Positions 12,773-13,485 of a stretch of 13,485 bases of DNA are shown piece after piece (the first letter of the stretch is position 1; each line of letters starts with the position of its first letter). The DNA lies in the NCBI GenBank assembly GCA_027051265.1, contig JALTZH010000142.1, forward strand, positions 1-13,485, given 5' to 3'. The DNA comes from an archaeon (GTDB lineage: Archaea > Hydrothermarchaeota > Hydrothermarchaeia > JALTZZ01 > JALUTC01). Below the pieces are notes generated by a model. The model did no database searches and was not told where the DNA came from. It was given only the letters and a program-made list of their open reading frames with translations. Both the position numbers and the translations under genes were made by a program.

Positions 12773-13485
12773 ATTTTTGTATAAGAGTTAGAATTCTTAG
12801 AGTAGTATTTTTCCATGAAAATCTCTTCAAAACAAAGCTTCTCGCTAGATATCCTAGCTTTTTTCTAATCGATGGATTCTCTATTAATAATTTTAAACAA
12901 TTCCTTAATCCTATATGATCTCCAGGTTTAAATATGAGTGCTATTTTTTTATTAACGGGTAATCCTATATCAGTAACTATACATGCTTTTCCTGCTAGCA
13001 TTGCTTCTAGAAGAGCCATTGGTAATCCTTCAGAATATGATGGTAATACAAAAATATCGCTGGCATTTAATATTTTAAATACATCGTTCCTCCAACCTAA
13101 AAATATAACTTTATTATATAATTTTAATTTGTTTGAAAGGTTTAGTAAGAAATCTTTATCAGGACCATCACCAACCAACAATAATCTGATGTTATTGTCT
13201 ATTTCTTTTATAGCTAATAGTAACACATCAACACCTTTAACTCTAACTAATCTTCCTACAAATACTATGACTATATCGCCTTTCAAATTAAATTCTTCTT
13301 TTACTTTTTCAGAGGATATTGAACTTAAATCTTCAGTTTGAGAAATACCTGGCGGAATTACGGTATTATTCTTTGGTATAAATCCAAAAGATTTTTTAAA
13401 GTTTGTTTTTTCCATATTTGAAAGAAAGATAATAGTATCAATGTTTCTATATGCAATTTTCTTCATATGATGTAGAAAAAATTTT
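12750..13485 (-). CDS. Glycosyltransferase family 4 protein, N-terminal domain outside window
   Basis: The reading frame is open to the right edge (upstream residues KFFLHH), so this is the C-terminal two-thirds of a GT4 enzyme of typically about 370 residues, and the ATG at 13466 is probably internal. Counting from that Met, VIPPGI (36-41) ends the first domain; IVIVFVGRLVRVKGVDVLL (65-83) starts the nucleotide-sugar domain, with the conserved R and K; LLLVGDGPD (95-103), VIFLGWRNDVF (120-130), and the catalytic SEGLPMALLEAM (145-156; E146 and E154 of the EX7E motif) follow. It is a retaining glycosyltransferase, probably of cell-surface glycan assembly, and its intact EX7E contrasts with its convergent neighbour. 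Confidence 0.9.
   Translation of the reverse strand, partial: KFFLHHMKKIAYRNIDTIIFLSNMEKTNFKKSFGFIPKNNTVIPPGISQTEDLSSISSEKVKEEFNLKGDIVIVFVGRLVRVKGVDVLLLAIKEIDNNIRLLLVGDGPDKDFLLNLSNKLKLYNKVIFLGWRNDVFKILNASDIFVLPSYSEGLPMALLEAMLAGKACIVTDIGLPVNKKIALIFKPGDHIGLRNCLKLLIENPSIRKKLGYLARSFVLKRFSWKNTTLRILTLIQKSNRVKDI

Noticed and set aside
12934-13341. 135-residue plus-strand open frame
   Set aside because: It is a shadow of the GT4 gene on the other strand, whose catalytic motifs are intact in the minus frame.
1-13485. CRISPR array or long direct repeats
   Set aside because: No regularly spaced repeats of 20 bases or more were seen on reading the window.

Overview
The window is a gene-dense, AT-rich stretch of an archaeal chromosome. 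The evidence for Archaea is direct: a formylmethanofuran dehydrogenase operon (fwdG-fwdB-fwdA), a 37-residue gene for the archaeal/eukaryotic ribosomal protein eL41, a tRNA-Tyr with the archaeal C1 start, a tRNA-Leu without an encoded CCA, TATA-like boxes upstream of genes, and a mixture of genes without a Shine-Dalgarno site and internal operon genes with a strong GGTGAT-type site. The tRNA stems are almost pure G-C in a genome of about 30% GC, which suggests a thermophile. The fwd genes imply a C1/tetrahydromethanopterin-type pathway (methanogen, alkane or methane oxidiser, Archaeoglobus-like, or a Thermoproteota/Korarchaeia-type lineage). I cannot fix the lineage from this window.

Layout, left to right. 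(1) 1-55: 3'-truncated tRNA-Tyr on the minus strand, divergent from (2) 126-1413, an inositol monophosphatase/FBPase-type phosphatase overlapping a CYTH (CyaB-like) protein. (3) 1390-2259: a beta-propeller protein of unknown function on the minus strand, whose 3' end overlaps the CYTH gene. (4) About 2300-3050: the only long non-coding stretch. It holds a decayed tnpB (IS200/IS605 OrfB) readable only across three frames. (5) A minus-strand unit eL41 - tRNA-Leu(TAA) - tldD (4600 down to 3051), packed with 1 nt and 11 nt gaps. (6) Divergent from eL41 across a 43-nt promoter region, a 544-residue membrane-anchored, sequon-rich extracellular protein (4644-6278). (7) 9517 down to 6297: fwdG-like ferredoxin, fwdB and fwdA in one operon. 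(8) Divergent from it, 9604-11579: a SPASM-type radical SAM enzyme, a HEAT-repeat protein and a small zinc-ribbon protein, tightly spaced. (9) 11675-13485: two GT-B type glycosyltransferases in convergent, overlapping orientation; the second runs off the right edge.

How the genes may work together. FwdA (amidohydrolase/formyl transfer site), FwdB (W/Mo-pterin formate dehydrogenase site) and FwdG (2x[4Fe-4S]) form the catalytic core that interconverts CO2 and formylmethanofuran; FwdC, FwdD and FwdF are not here. The radical SAM/HEAT/zinc-ribbon trio shares the fwd promoter region and is the most plausible uncharacterised system in the window. The glycosyltransferases could decorate cell-surface proteins such as the sequon-rich one, but nothing in the sequence links them directly.
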